Origin: Stomorhina lunata | Lineage: Eukaryota; Arthropoda; Insecta; Diptera; Rhiniidae | DNA length: 64,000 nucleotides | Direction of reading: 5' to 3' | Assembly: GCA_933228675.1 (NCBI GenBank) | Contig: OW121744.1 | Span: 18,247,978 to 18,311,977, forward strand | In this document: positions 1-13,626 of the stretch, piece by piece | How the letters are laid out: each line of letters starts with the position of its first letter | Numbering within the stretch: position 1 is the stretch's first letter | Made by a program: the position numbers and the translations under genes | Notes under the pieces: generated by a model | Databases searched by the model: none | What the model saw: only the letters and a program-made list of their open reading frames with translations | What the model was told of the DNA's origin: nothing

Positions 1-1004
1 TTGTATTGAATTTAGGGATTTCACTTTTTTTTCAAATACAATTACATTATCTTGGCTTTTAAGGAAATAATTTTACAAAATACCCTTGATTTTTTACCTT
101 TTATGATTTTTCTTTGAAATATCAGGAGATATCCTTAGGAAGGCTGTTGAATAAAAAAAGAAACAGAAATGAATGTTTTTCATTGAAAATTATTTTCAAC
201 GCAAGGAAAAACGATAAGAAAATCCTTTAAACTGATAAGAGCTTTTAAAAGATTTATTTTCATTTTCTTCTGGTTTTTTTTCCATCATTTGGCTTTATTT
301 GTCACCCAAAATACAGGATGATAATATTTTTGTTATTTAACAGCCAATTATTTCAAGATTTTTCATTTTTTTTTTTTTCTGCTTTTGTTTTAAACACCCA
401 CAAGTTAAATAAATAAACAATTTTATTATAAAATAAAGAAAACAAGAACAAAAAACTTTTAAATAAACATGAGGAGAAAACAGTTAAATGTTCATTCTTG
501 CTTAACTTTTGTGAGGTTTCTTCTAACTTCAAAGGGAGAATTTATATAGAAGTTTGTTTAATTTTGATTTAGGTTACTTTGTCAAGCAAATGTTACCAAA
601 GAGTTAAGACGAAAAATATGAAAAGTTTTTTATAGCTGTCATAATATATTATTATATAGATTTTTAATTTTTTTGGAGATGTCATAATAAGTTATTATAT
701 CTAAAAGTATTATTATATAAATGGGGATTAAAACTATATCTTTGATGACATAAATTAGATTAAATATTATTGATTGCCTCGTCCTTATCAAAAACAAAAG
801 TTGATCTAGTAAAAGAAAGTATTTTCAAAACTTTTGCCACCAGACCATATCCTGACTAGTTAGGGCATGAGAAATATGTAAGTTCTTTAGTTTTTCCAAA
901 ATAACCTTATCACTTTTTGAAATCATTAAATATTTTTTGTTTGCTGTCACATAAGATTTAATAGATAATCAAATTTTTGTCATATAGAATTTTCGCTGTT
1001 ACAA
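1..1004. other. AT-rich non-coding DNA, no gene seen
   Basis: No reading frame with protein-like composition is seen on either strand. The sequence is AT-rich and unique, with homopolymer runs (for example T-runs near 370). It grades into the 29-bp minisatellite after about 1000. It may be intron or intergenic DNA upstream of the exon at 15800. Confidence 0.6.
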
Positions 1005-4000
1005 TTAAAAATTTAATATAGAAAATTGTAGGTGTAAAATTTTTTTTGAAAATATTTTCGGTGTTAAAATTTTTGGAGAAAGTTTTCGGTGTTTACATTT
1101 TTTGGAGAAAATGTTTGTAGTGTTAAAATTATAAATAGAAAATTTGTTTATTGAAATTTGACATAAAAAATTTGTGGTCTTTAGATTTTATATAGAAAAT
1201 ATTCGGTCTTAAAATTTTATATAGAAAATTTTCAAAATTAAAATTTGATATAGAAATTTTTGGTATTACAATTTTATATAGAAAATTTTCTGTAGAAAAT
1301 TTTGATCTGACCATTTTTTATAAAAAATTTTCGGTATTAATATTTTATATAGAAAATTTTCGGTCTTAAAATTTAATATAGAAAATTATCGGTACTAAAA
1401 TTTGATATAGAAAATTTTCGGTGTTAAAATTTTTTAACGAAAATTTTCGGAGTTAAAATTTTATATGTATAAAAAATTTTCGGTCTTAAAATTTTATATA
1501 GAAAATTTTTGGTGCTAAATTTTATATAGAAAATTTTTGGTGCTAAATTTTATATAGAAAATTTTCGGTGTTAAAATTTTATATAGAAAATTTTCGATAT
1601 TAAAATTTTATATAAAAAAGCCTTTTAGAGTTACAATTTTACATAGAAAATTTTCAATATTAAAATTTTATATAAAAAACCTTTAAGAGTTAAATTTTAT
1701 AAAAAAAATTTTCAGTACTAAAATTTTATATAAAAAATTTTCGGTAATTAAAGCTTTGTAGAGAAAATTTTTGGTCTTAAGATTTTATAAAAAAAATTTT
1801 CAGTCTTCAAATTTTATATAGAAAATTTTATACAGAAAATTTTATGGTCTAAAATTTTATATAGAAAATTTTCGGTACTAAAATTTTATATAGAAAATTT
1901 TCGGTACTAAAATTTTATATAGAAAATTTTCGGTATTATAATTTTATATAGAAAATGTTTGGTCTTAAATTTTTATATAGAAAATTTTTCGTGTTAAAAT
2001 TTCATAACAAAAATTTTCGGTGTTAAAATTTCATATAGAAAATTTTCTGTGTTAAAATTTCATAAAAAAAATTTTCGGTGTTAAAATTGTATATAAAAAA
2101 TTTTCGGTGTTAAAATTTTATATAGAAAATTTTCGGTGTTAAAATTTCATAAAAAAAATTTTCGGTGTTAAAATTTTATATAAAAAATTTTCGGTGTTAA
2201 AATTTCATATAGAAAATTTTCGGTGTTAAAATTTCATAAAAAAAATTTTCGGTGTTAAAATTTTATATAGAAAATTTTCGGTGTTAAAATTTTATATAGA
2301 AAATTTTCGGTGTTAAAATTTTATATAGAAAATTTTCGGTGTTTAAATTTCATAAAAAAAATTTTCGGTGTTAAAATTTTATATAGACAATTTTCGGTGT
2401 TAAAATTTTATATAGAAAATTTTCGGTGTTAAAATTTTATATAGAAAATTTTCGGTGTTAAAATTTTATATAGAAAATTTTCGGTGTTTAAATTTCATAA
2501 AAAAAATTTTCGGTGTTAAAATTTTATATAGACAATTTTCGGTGTTAAAATTTTATATAGAAAATTTTCGGTGTTAAAATTTTATATAAACAATTTTCGG
2601 TGTTAAAATTTTATATAGAAAATTTTCGGTGTTAAAATTTTATATAGAAAATTTTCGGTGTTAAAATTTCATATAGAAAATTTTCGGTGTTAAAATTTCA
2701 TAAAAAAAATTTTCGCTGTTAAAATTGTATATAGAAAATTTTCGGTGTTAAAATTTCATATAGAAAATTTTCGGTATTAAAATTTTATATAGAAAATTTT
2801 CGGTGTTAAAATTTTATATAGAAAATTTTCGGTGTTAAAATTTTATATAGAAAATTTTCGGTGTTAAAATTTTATATAGAAAATTTTCGGTGTTTAAATT
2901 TCATAAAAAAAATTTTCGGTGTTAAAATTTTATATAGACAATTTTCGGTGTTAAAATTTTATATAGAAAATTTTCGGTGTTAAAATTTTATAAAGAAAAT
3001 TTTCGGTGTTAAAATTTTATATAGAAAATTTTCGGTGTTAAAATTTTATATAGAAAATTTTCGGTGTTAAAATTTTATATAGAAAATTTTCGGTGTTAAA
3101 ATTTTATATAAAAAATTTTCGGTGTTTTAATTTCATAAAAAAAATTTTCGGTGTTAAAATTTTATATAAAAAATTTTCGGTATTAAAATTTTATATAGAA
3201 AATTTTCGGTGTTAAAATTTTATATAGAAAATTTTCGGTGTTAAAATTTTATATAGAAAATTTTCGGTGTTAAAATTTTATATAGAAAATTTTCGGTGTT
3301 TAAATTTCATAAAAAAAATTTTCGGTGTTAAAATTTTATATAGAAAATTTTCGGTGTTAAAATTTTATATAGAAAATTTTCGGTGTTAAAATTTCATATA
3401 GAAAATTTTCGGTGTTAAAATTTTATATAGAAAATTTTCGGTGTTAAAATTTTATATAGAAAAGTTTCGGTGTTAAAATTTTATATAAAAAATTTTCGGT
3501 ATTAAAATTTTATATAGAAAATTTTCGGTGTTAAAATTTTATATAGAAAATTTTCGGTGTTAAAATTTTATATAGAAAATTTTCGGTGTTAAAATTTTAT
3601 ATAGAAAATTTTCGGTGTTAAAATTTTATATAGAAAATTTTCGGTGTTAAAATTTTATATAGAAAATTTTCGGTGTTAAAATTTCATAAAAAAAATTTTC
3701 GGTGTTAAAATTTTATATAGAAATTTTTGGTATTACAATTTTATATAGAAAATTTTCTGTAGAAAATTTTGATCTGACCATTTTTATAAAAAAATTTCGG
3801 TATTAATATTTTATATAGAAAATTTTCGGTCTTAAAATTTAATATAGAAAATTTTCGGTACTAAAATTTGATACAGAAAATTTTCGGTGTTAAAATTTTA
3901 TATAGAAAATTTTCGGTAGTAAAATTTTATATAGAAAATTTTCGGTATTAAAATTTTATATCGGAAATTTTCGGTGTTAAAATTTTATAAAGAAAGTTTT

Positions 4001-4655
4001 CGGTGTTAAAATTTTATATATAGAAAATTTTCGGCCTTAAACTTTTAAATAGAAGATTTTCGGTCTTAAAATTTTGTATAAAAATTTTTCGGTGTTAAAA
4101 TTTCTTAAAAAAATTTTCGGTGTTAAAATTTTATATATAGAAAATTTTCGGCCTTAAACTTTTATATAGAAGATTTTCGGTCTTAAACTATTATATGGAA
4201 TATTTTCGGTCTTAAAATTTTGTATAAAAATTTTTCGGTATTAAAATTTAATACAGAAAATTGTATGGTCTTAAAATTTTATATAGAAAATTTTCTATGT
4301 TAAAATTTTATATGGAAAATTTTCAGTATTAAAATTTTTTATAGAAAATTTTTGGTCTTAAAATTTTTTATAGAAAATCTGTGGTCTTAAAATTTTTTAT
4401 AGAAAATTTTTGGTCTTAAAATTTTATATAAAAGATTTTTGATTTAAAATTTTTTTTATCGAAAATTTTTGGCCTTAAAATTTTTTATAGAAAATTTTTG
4501 GTCTTACAATTTTTTATAGAAAATTTTTGGTCTTAAAATTTTTTATAGAAAATTTTTGGTCTTAAAATTTATATAGAAAATTTTCGATTTCAAAATTTTG
4601 TATATAAAATTCTAGGAAAATTTTTGGTCTTCAAATTTGATATAGAAAAATTTCG
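1005..4655. repeat. 29-bp AT-rich minisatellite, about 125 units
   Basis: The unit has two halves, AAAATTTTCGGTGTT and AAAATTTTATATAG, repeated head to tail every 29 bp. The centre (about 2040-3720) is highly homogeneous. A recurring variant monomer carries TTTCATAAAAAAAATTTT in place of the TATATAG half. Both flanks (1005-1500 and 3720-4655) are diverged, as expected when unequal exchange homogenises the middle. A diverged block of about 170 bp near 1253 recurs near 3720, so the core lies between two copies of the same block. It is not coding: 29 is not a multiple of three, and stop codons recur. Confidence 0.93.
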
Positions 4656-5406
4656 GTGTTTATCAGTAGTAATTATCTGTAGTCATAATGGAATATGTAG
4701 CTCAAAGTGATAATCTGTAGACATTTGATTTTTTGTAGTCTTTATCAAAGCTTTCTATTATCAAAATTATCAATAGTCAAGATGATTAGCTTTTTAAAGA
4801 ATATTTTTTGTTGTTCTAACAATTCAAAACATTCGTAAAGATTATAATATAATTTAAGAAAAAATTTCTTCTCAATTCGCATATGCCAATTTGAAAATCT
4901 TCGACAATTTTTAATTTATAATCTTATTAAAATTTTGCCTATTCACTGGAAATTGAGTTTTGAAGCAAAATTACTTTTTAGTAGAATTCTTTTGAAATGC
5001 TTTTACATTTCCTTAGATTTCTGTTGAATTTTAGATTTCTTATAACATTTTTTTAATGAAGTAGAATTGTTATTTAAGTTAAAGGCAATCACATGATTTT
5101 TTTTCTGTAATTTTTTATAATAATTTGAAATAACATTAATAACAAATATCATTAAATAATTAGATAAATTTTAACTAATGACATTTGAGTTACTATTTCT
5201 CTATTTTGCTTCAAAAATATAGAAGTATTGAATAATAACTCATTTTATTATTTTAAGTTTTTAGACTAAAAAAACTGGCATTTCAACTTTTGATTATACT
5301 GATCGATTTTTGAGTTTTTTTTTTTTTAAATAAGATAATGGAATTTTGTTATAGAAAAAATGTCTTGTAAGAAATTAAAGAAAATAAAAAACACATAAAT
5401 GCACAA
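4656..5406. other. Unique AT-rich non-coding DNA
   Basis: No gene is seen. The first 150 bp (4656-4800) contain several short AGTCA/TGTAGT-like words that look like decayed repeat. The rest is unique AT-rich sequence up to the 444-bp tandem duplication. Confidence 0.5.
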
Positions 5407-6314
5407 ACAAACATTTCTTGAGCATGTGTTTTTGCCTTAGCTTTCTTTAGTTGGATAATTGTCTTCCTTACAGCTAAAGGAATTAGAGTAAAGGCTCTTT
5501 TTTTCATGGGACTTTTCAAAACGACCATACCGAAAATCAGTTAATTGAAGTGCAATATCTTTGTTTATAGAGTCTTTACTATTATGATTCAAAAATATTC
5601 AGTGTTGTTCAAATGTAGCTCAAAATTTAAATTTTGGGAACTAGTGTAATTTATAATTGTATGAAATTGATGATTTTTTATATCAAAGATTAAGATTTGA
5701 CCTTTGAACTTAAAGTGACAACTTTAAGTAACAAGTGTTTATCCTAAAAATTAGATACATGCTTTTGTTTTATTTTATGTAGTTTTGAAGTTATCAAGAA
5801 AACTGTACAAACCCTTTTGTGAATTTTAAGAAGAAAAATCTTAGATTTCAACAAACATTTCTTGAGCATGTGTTTGTGCCTTAGCTTTCTTTAATTGGAT
5901 AATTGTCTCCCTTACAGCTAAAGGAATTAGAGTAAAAGCTCTTTTTTTTCATGGGACTTTTCAAAACGACCATACCGAAAATCAGTTAATTGAAGTACAA
6001 TATCTTTGTTTATAGAGTCTTTACTATTATGATTCAAAAGTATTCAGTGTTGTTCAAATGTAGCTCAAAATTTAAATTTTGTGAACTAGTGTAATTTATA
6101 ATTGTATGAAATTTATGGTTTTTTTTTTATCAAAAATTAAGATTTGACCTTTGTACTTAAAGTGACAATTGTTTTTTTAACAAAGTATAAAAGTTTAGAT
6201 GTTTATCTTAAAAATTAGATATATGCTTTTGTTTTATCTTATGTAGCTTTGAAGTTATCAAGAAAACTGTACAAACCCTTTTGTGAATTTTAAGAAGAAA
6301 AATCTTAGATTTCA
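5407..6314. repeat. Tandem duplication, two copies of about 450 bp
   Basis: Copy 1 (5407-5850) and copy 2 (5851-6314) both begin ACAAACATTTCTTGAGCATG and end in AGAAAAATCTTAGATTTCA. They match almost throughout, with scattered substitutions and small indels such as the longer T-run near 6121. Copy 2 is about 20 bp longer. No reading frame is conserved between the copies, so this is a non-coding duplication that has partly diverged. Confidence 0.93.
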
Positions 6315-7173
6315 AATCAAAATCTATACATTGACCCTTATTTACCCTTTAGTTTTAAAAAGTCCAAAAACTTCAAATAGCTTTAAATAATAATTTCAAA
6401 CTCTTTAAATTCAATCTGAATCACTCGACAAATGTGACCCTTTAATACCAACAAGTTTCCAAGTGTTTTTAAGCAAAAAAATATTCATAGATTAGAAAAA
6501 AAACACTCAAGGATATTTATTTCAAATACATTCTAAGTCCCATGAAATATGTATTTGTCCAAAATTTTGCCACCTTTATCTAAATTTTGTTTCTTTTCTG
6601 TTAATCGATTTTGTTTGTAAAAGCATTAAAGCGTTTCAAAAAGCCATGTTCTGTCCCCAGGAGCATAAGATAGAATACAAAATTTATTAGGCGGCTAAAT
6701 GAAAAGCAATAAAATAGAACAACGAACTAAATGTTGTGGGTATAATGGACATGTCAACACGCACCAATAATTCCCTCAAGCCCAACAATCGTTTCGGTTT
6801 CAAATTCACAATCACTCGCCTCTCATAGACTTTGCTCAAGCCTTAAAGGAAGAATGTAAAAGTGCGAAAAACTGGGATAAATATAATAATAGAATCAACA
6901 AAAAAAAAAAAAGAAAAATGTATGTAACTGGTTTATTTAACAAATTTTCTAGATTGTTTATAATGCCACTTATTTTAAAAGGCAAACAAAATAAAAACAG
7001 AAATCTACAACAAATTTGCCCATGTAAAAATTATATTCTCTAGGCGGAAGGTGGTTGATAGCCTGGAAAGCTAAACAAAAGAATTCACACAGAAAATAAA
7101 TGTATGTCTTATAGACCGTCCCACAACTAAAAAAAAAACATAGCTATAGTGTTAGTCTAGTCATAATTAGTCT
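6315..7173. other. Unique non-coding DNA, locally less AT-rich
   Basis: No open frame of useful length is present. The part at about 6640-6850 is more complex and less AT-rich than its surroundings and could be a conserved non-coding element, but nothing identifies it. Near 7148-7174 there are single words (TAGTCTAGTCATAATTAG) matching the reverse strand of the 11-bp satellite found at 9446 and 33342. Confidence 0.45.
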
Positions 7174-7212
7174 AGTCCTTTATATTGGCTCAAAATGTCC
7201 ATCTGTCTTTCC

Positions 7213-7286
<74 letters not shown>

Positions 7287-8787
7287 CTGTCTGTCTGTCT
7301 GTCTGTCTCCGTCTGTCTGTCTGTTGAAATCACGATAACGCCTAAACGAATGAAGCTAGCTCACTGAAATTTAGTAAAAATATTCTTCATCTATGAGAAA
7401 ATTTTGGTATTGAAATTGGGCAAAATCCGTTCACATTTGACCATAGCTCCCGTATAACCTCGTCTAGACTAATCGCTTATTTGTTAATAAATGACAAATT
7501 ATAACAGCTATGATGATAAAGTTTGGTATATAGAAGTTTTACATAAGACCTAGGCAGCATGTAAAATTTCATCAAAATCGGTTTACATTTAGCCATAGCT
7601 CCCATACAAAAAACTTATGATAACAGCCTAAATTTCACCTAAAATACACTTAAATGCCAATAAATCTAAAAGTATAACAGATATAACCACTAAGTTTGGC
7701 ACGAGAAAGTCTTATATCAATGCCATCCAGTGTGCAAAATTTTGTTGCAATCGGTCACCATTTGACCATAGCTCCCATATAAAAAACTTACGGAAGCACA
7801 AAAATTCAAAAAGAAAAGGGGGTTTATGTCCGTCTGTCCGTCAGATAAAAGCACGATAGCGCCTTAATGAAAAGAGCTAGAGGGACGAAATTTTACAAAA
7901 GTATTTTGGATATCTTGAAAAAGATGTGTATTGAAAATGGACAAAATCGGTTCAAATTTAGTTAGAGCTCCCATATAACCCTGCCCCGGGAAACACATTA
8001 ATGCTGATAAATTGAATACAATTGTAATAGCTATGACGATTAAATTTAAAATAGGGAAGCTTTATGCAATTTTTGATCAGTTTATCAAATTTTATAGGAA
8101 TCAGTCCATATTTCACTTTAGCTTTCATATAAAAAACACTCACGGAAACCAAAAATTTTAGCAAAGGCCAATTAAAAAGCTATTAAATTAGAAACTATGA
8201 TAGCTATGGCAACTAAATTTTGCAAGAATAAGCTCTATATATATATACCAGCTACTAGTGTGTAAAATTTTACACTCGGTCAACATTTGGCTATAGTTCT
8301 TATATATATAACATCCTCTTTTTATATCTACTATCAAAAAGTTTTGGAGGTTTATTCATTATATTAAGATTGCACCTATGAAATTATATAGGCATCAATC
8401 AATGTTTAGCCCAGACTTTATATATGATGAATGCATTATTAACTCCTAACGAAATATATGGACCTGCCGTATTACTATTAACGTGTTTAGCCCAACTACA
8501 TATTAAGCACAACAAAAAGTATTTAACAACTTATTAATGTAAAACTATACCCGGTTATGAGACCGAATTTTGATCAAAGTAAATACTGGCGAAACTACTA
8601 AGATATTTTTAAATGTTGAACTATAAAGCTACTGCAACCGAATTTAGTCCAAATACCAATTAGCTTAGCGACTTTTTTCACTTTTGGTCCACATTTTGAA
8701 TTAGCTGAGATATGTTTCTAAATTTAACACAACTTGATGGTGGGTATATAAGATTCGGCACAGCCGAATATAACACTCTTACTTGTT
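7174..8787 (+). mobile_element. Mini-me-like dispersed element, subfamily 1 (copy A)
   Basis: It shares a long body with the copy at 51370: a GTCT tract, then GAAATCACGATAACGCCT, then modules with TTTGACCATAGCTCCC. A second internal module starts near 7821 with its own short GTCCGTC tract, so the element is internally duplicated. The 3' end has a perfect 7-bp hairpin, ATTCGGC-ACA-GCCGAAT (8753-8769), followed by ATAACACTCTTACTTGTT. The 5' end is shorter than in the 51370 copy. Dipteran mini-me elements are known to carry GTCY-type proto-microsatellites; assigning this copy to that group is inference from its architecture. There is no coding capacity. Confidence 0.75.
7200..7325. repeat. (GTCT)n microsatellite inside copy A
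   Basis: About 30 tetranucleotide units with a few C variants (GTCC). It lies at the GTCY position of the mini-me-like element. The Cys-Leu-Ser-Val frame across it is a product of the repeat and is not a gene. Confidence 0.95.
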
Positions 8788-9445
8788 ATATATGGTTTTA
8801 AGAATAATCATTTATATACAGATAGCTCTAGACAGACGGTCTAATATGTCTGTATGTATGCTAAGAACAAAGTCTACAGCAAGACATACATATGTTCGCA
8901 TAAGACTTTATAAAATATTTTTTCTGTCTGAATGTCCCCAACCCTAAGATGCCACTGATACAGTTTATGGTGTTTCCCTCTATATCATAGCAAAAACCTT
9001 AGAATAACAACCAAAACATTTAATGTAGCAATCATGATTATTAAGGACTTATTTTTCTACTTCTCAATTTTCCTTTTTTTTTTTGTCTTATTTTTTATAA
9101 CCTTTAACAATAAATGTACCATACAATTTTATTTTTAAATAGGCTTTTATATTTCCATTGTTACAACATCATTATATTGTTTTTCAAGTTATCTTGTGTA
9201 AAAGTTTTACTGCTTCTTTTGTATTGTTTTTCTTTAACTTAGTCCTAACTTTTGTCCCGTATCCTAGATGCCGATTTTTAAGTGTCATTGCCATAACAGC
9301 CAAAAGCTTAGCGAACTGTAGAAAATTCTTTAGCACTCGAATCTAGTCAAGAGCGAAACAGGCAAATTTTGTATCTTTATTTAGATAAATGCTAATTTCT
9401 GCTTAAGCCTAATAATAGGAAACTTTAAGCTATTGCAAAATGATA
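8788..9445. other. Unique AT-rich spacer
   Basis: No gene is seen. A 62-codon open frame near 9158 has random composition and no recognisable motif. The stretch ends at the first, slightly diverged 11-bp repeat unit (GATAGACTACGACTAGACTATG, interrupted here as GATAGACTAC then GACTAGACTATG). Confidence 0.5.
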
Positions 9446-11974
9446 GACTACGACTAGACTATGACTAGACTATGACTAGACTATGACTAGACTATGACTA
9501 GACTATGACTAGACTATGACTAGACTATGACTAGACTATGACTAGACTATGACTAGACTATGACTAGACTATGACTAGACTATGACTAGACTATGACTAG
9601 ACTATGACTAGACTATGACTAGACTATGACTAGACTATGACTAGACTATGACTAGACTATGACTAGACTATGACTAGACTATGACTAGACTATGACTAGA
9701 CTATGACTAGACTATGACTAGACTATGACTAGACTATGACTAGACTATGACTAGACTATGACTAGACTATGACTAGACTATGACTAGACTATGACTAGAC
9801 TATGACTAGACTATGACTAGACTATGACTAGACTATGACTAGACTATGACTAGACTATGACTAGACTATGACTAGACTATGACTAGACTATGACTAGACT
9901 ATGACTAGACTATGACTAGACTATGACTAGACTATGACTAGACTATGACTAGACTATGACTAGACTATGACTAGACTATGACTAGACTATGACTAGACTA
10001 TGACTAGACTATGACTAGACTATGACTAGACTATGACTAGACTATGACTAGACTATGACTAGACTATGACTAGACTATGACTAGACTATGACTAGACTAT
10101 GACTAGACTATGACTAGACTATGACTAGACTATGACTAGACTATGACTAGACTATGACTAGACTATGACTAGACTATGACTAGACTATGACTAGACTATG
10201 ACTAGACTATGACTAGACTATGACTAGACTATGACTAGACTATGACTAGACTATGACTAGACTATGACTAGACTATGACTAGACTATGACTAGACTATGA
10301 CTAGACTATGACTAGACTATGACTAGACTATGACTAGACTATGACTAGACTATGACTAGACTATGACTAGACTATGACTAGACTATGACTAGACTATGAC
10401 TAGACTATGACTAGACTATGACTAGACTATGACTAGACTATGACTAGACTATGACTAGACTATGACTAGACTATGACTAGACTATGACTAGACTATGACT
10501 AGACTATGACTAGACTATGACTAGACTATGACTAGACTATGACTAGACTATGACTAGACTATGACTAGACTATGACTAGACTATGACTAGACTATGACTA
10601 GACTATGACTAGACTATGACTAGACTATGACTAGACTATGACTAGACTATGACTAGACTATGACTAGACTATGACTAGACTATGACTAGACTATGACTAG
10701 ACTATGACTAGACTATGACTAGACTATGACTAGACTATGACTAGACTATGACTAGACTATGACTAGACTATGACTAGACTATGACTAGACTATGACTAGA
10801 CTATGACTAGACTATGACTAGACTATGACTAGACTATGACTAGACTATGACTAGACTATGACTAGACTATGACTAGACTATGACTAGACTATGACTAGAC
10901 TATGACTAGACTATGACTAGACTATGACTAGACTATGACTAGACTATGACTAGACTATGACTAGACTATGACTAGACTATGACTAGACTATGACTAGACT
11001 ATGACTAGACTATGACTAGACTATGACTAGACTATGACTAGACTATGACTAGACTATGACTAGACTATGACTAGACTATGACTAGACTATGACTAGACTA
11101 TGACTAGACTATGACTAGACTATGACTAGACTATGACTAGACTATGACTAGACTATGACTAGACTATGACTAGACTATGACTAGACTATGACTAGACTAT
11201 GACTAGACTATGACTAGACTATGACTAGACTATGACTAGACTATGACTAGACTATGACTAGACTATGACTAGACTATGACTAGACTATGACTAGACTATG
11301 ACTAGACTATGACTAGACTATGACTAGACTATGACTAGACTATGACTAGACTATGACTAGACTATGACTAGACTATGACTAGACTATGACTAGACTATGA
11401 CTAGACTATGACTAGACTATGACTAGACTATGACTAGACTATGACTAGACTATGACTAGACTATGACTAGACTATGACTAGACTATGACTAGACTATGAC
11501 TAGACTATGACTAGACTATGACTAGACTATGACTAGACTATGACTAGACTATGACTAGACTATGACTAGACTATGACTAGACTATGACTAGACTATGACT
11601 AGACTATGACTAGACTATGACTAGACTATGACTAGACTATGACTAGACTATGACTAGACTATGACTAGACTATGACTAGACTATGACTAGACTATGACTA
11701 GACTATGACTAGACTATGACTAGACTATGACTAGACTATGACTAGACTATGACTAGACTATGACTAGACTATGACTAGACTATGACTAGACTATGACTAG
11801 ACTATGACTAGACTATGACTAGACTATGACTAGACTATGACTAGACTATGACTAGACTATGACTAGACTATGACTAGACTATGACTAGACTATGACTAGA
11901 CTATGACTAGACTATGACTAGACTATGACTAGACTATGACTAGACTATGACTAGACTATGACTAGACTATGACT
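9446..11974. repeat. 11-bp satellite array 1, about 230 units
   Basis: The unit GACTAGACTAT repeats head to tail for about 2.5 kb. I saw no variant away from the left edge (CGACTAG at about 9450). Such uniformity implies very recent amplification or strong homogenisation. Because the period is not divisible by three, the TAG and TGA words fall in all forward frames and the array cannot encode protein. A second array of the same unit in the same orientation lies at 33342. Confidence 0.98.
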
Positions 11975-13626
11975 TTCTATCTCAATAGATTTTGCTTTTT
12001 CCAAGTATGTTTTATTGAAAAGGTTATTCTAATTTCTTAAAATGTGCAAATTGTTATGTTTCTTGACTTGAGCTTTTTTCTTCCTCTAAAATTCAAATTA
12101 GTTATCCTAACATTCTATTATTGTTAATCACAGATAAGCATTTGGCTTAAACAAATTACAATCTGTTATTAAAAACAGATTTGTATTTTATTCCTAATTA
12201 CTTCGTGAGTAGGCGGCTCTTATTTTCGAAATAAACGCTTCTATTTTAATTAATGTCAAAATATTTTGTTTTGTGTAATTATTTTTTAACGTTAAAAACG
12301 CAAACAAAGCACAAACACAAAAATCGTTAATAGTAAAAAGAAAACCACAAATACAAAATGTTAATACTTATGAACAACTTCTTCCTGCTTCCGTTAAGAG
12401 GAAATAATCTTGATAATTAGGTTTTTTTGTTTAGGAATGGGAAAGGCGGATGCTAATTCTTTGTTGTTTCGTGGTTTAAAGACAAAAGTTTTAGTCGTTT
12501 TTTGTCTTTGTAAAGGAAGTTTAACAAATAAAGTGTTTTAGCAAATAATAAAACATTTTTTTTTTAATAATACTTAATTTAAGACGATCTAATCTGTGGA
12601 AAATTGAGAATTTTGTTAACAGTTTTAAAAGATTTAATTAAAAAAAATTATAATGAAATTTTTTTTTAAAGTTATTCTCAAGAATATCCTGATACTAAAA
12701 ATCTAATTAAAAAATATGAAAAATTTTTTTTTTAAATCTTTATATTAAAGTTTTCTTTATGTGTTGAAGATCTAGAAAATATTTTTACTGAATATTTTCT
12801 ATTGAAAAGCTTTTTCTTTAGAAAAGCTTTTTTTCTTTATAAAATATAAAGATGTCCACTTCCATACATTAATTTGCCGTATGGTAGTTGCAAAAAGCCA
12901 CATAAAATAGAGAGTAATGCGCTTTTACTTTAATTCGGAAACAAATAGTAAAAACGATTATCCAATGAAAGAAAGCAAAGGCACACACACGTGCTCATTA
13001 AATGTATTTTTGTTTTTGCTTTCATATGTTTTTCGTTGTTTTTTATCCACTTTAATTTCACTTTTGACAGAAAACAAATGTATGGAGTGCAATATCTGCA
13101 TATTATAAGAGTCTTTGGTTGAACTATCTCCACTTCCTGCTGAAATTATACCTTATTAAAGATGATTTAGTCATTCCTGCCACATAATTGCGGTTTATTT
13201 CCTCCAGCTTAAATCCATAACATTCCATTGTTTCAAAAGTTCAATTAGTCATACTTGAAAGTATTTTAAGTTTTAAGGAATAAGACAGGAAAAGTTGAGG
13301 TTTAAAAGGAGGTGTGCAGATAAGAACGTGTATACAAAAAATTACTAGTTAAAATAATATCTTGGATTAGAGAATTCTTAAAAGCAGTTTCCCAAATTTT
13401 GTTTAAAATTCGCTCTATTTAGGTTAAATATTGGTTTCCGGAATAACTAATTCTTTGTCCAAAAATACACTAAGCACTTTTAACATTAAATTTTCAATTT
13501 TGTGCATGGTTTATTTTATTTATGTATGAATTTTATAATTAATATTTTATATATTTTATGTATGTATATATAGATAAGACTGTCTCTCAAAATATTAATT
13601 TGATATTAAATAATTAGTATTTTTTT
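11975..13626. other. Unique AT-rich non-coding DNA
   Basis: No gene is recognised in 1.65 kb. Two overlapping short open frames on opposite strands at about 12917-13133 have no protein-like features. No tandem repeats or transposon ends were seen until the mini-me-like element at 13627. Confidence 0.5.

Noticed and set aside
9446..11974. Possibility that the 11-bp satellite is telomeric or centromeric
   Set aside because: It is interstitial, flanked by unique DNA on both sides, and the unit resembles no known telomere repeat. Centromere identity cannot be judged from sequence.
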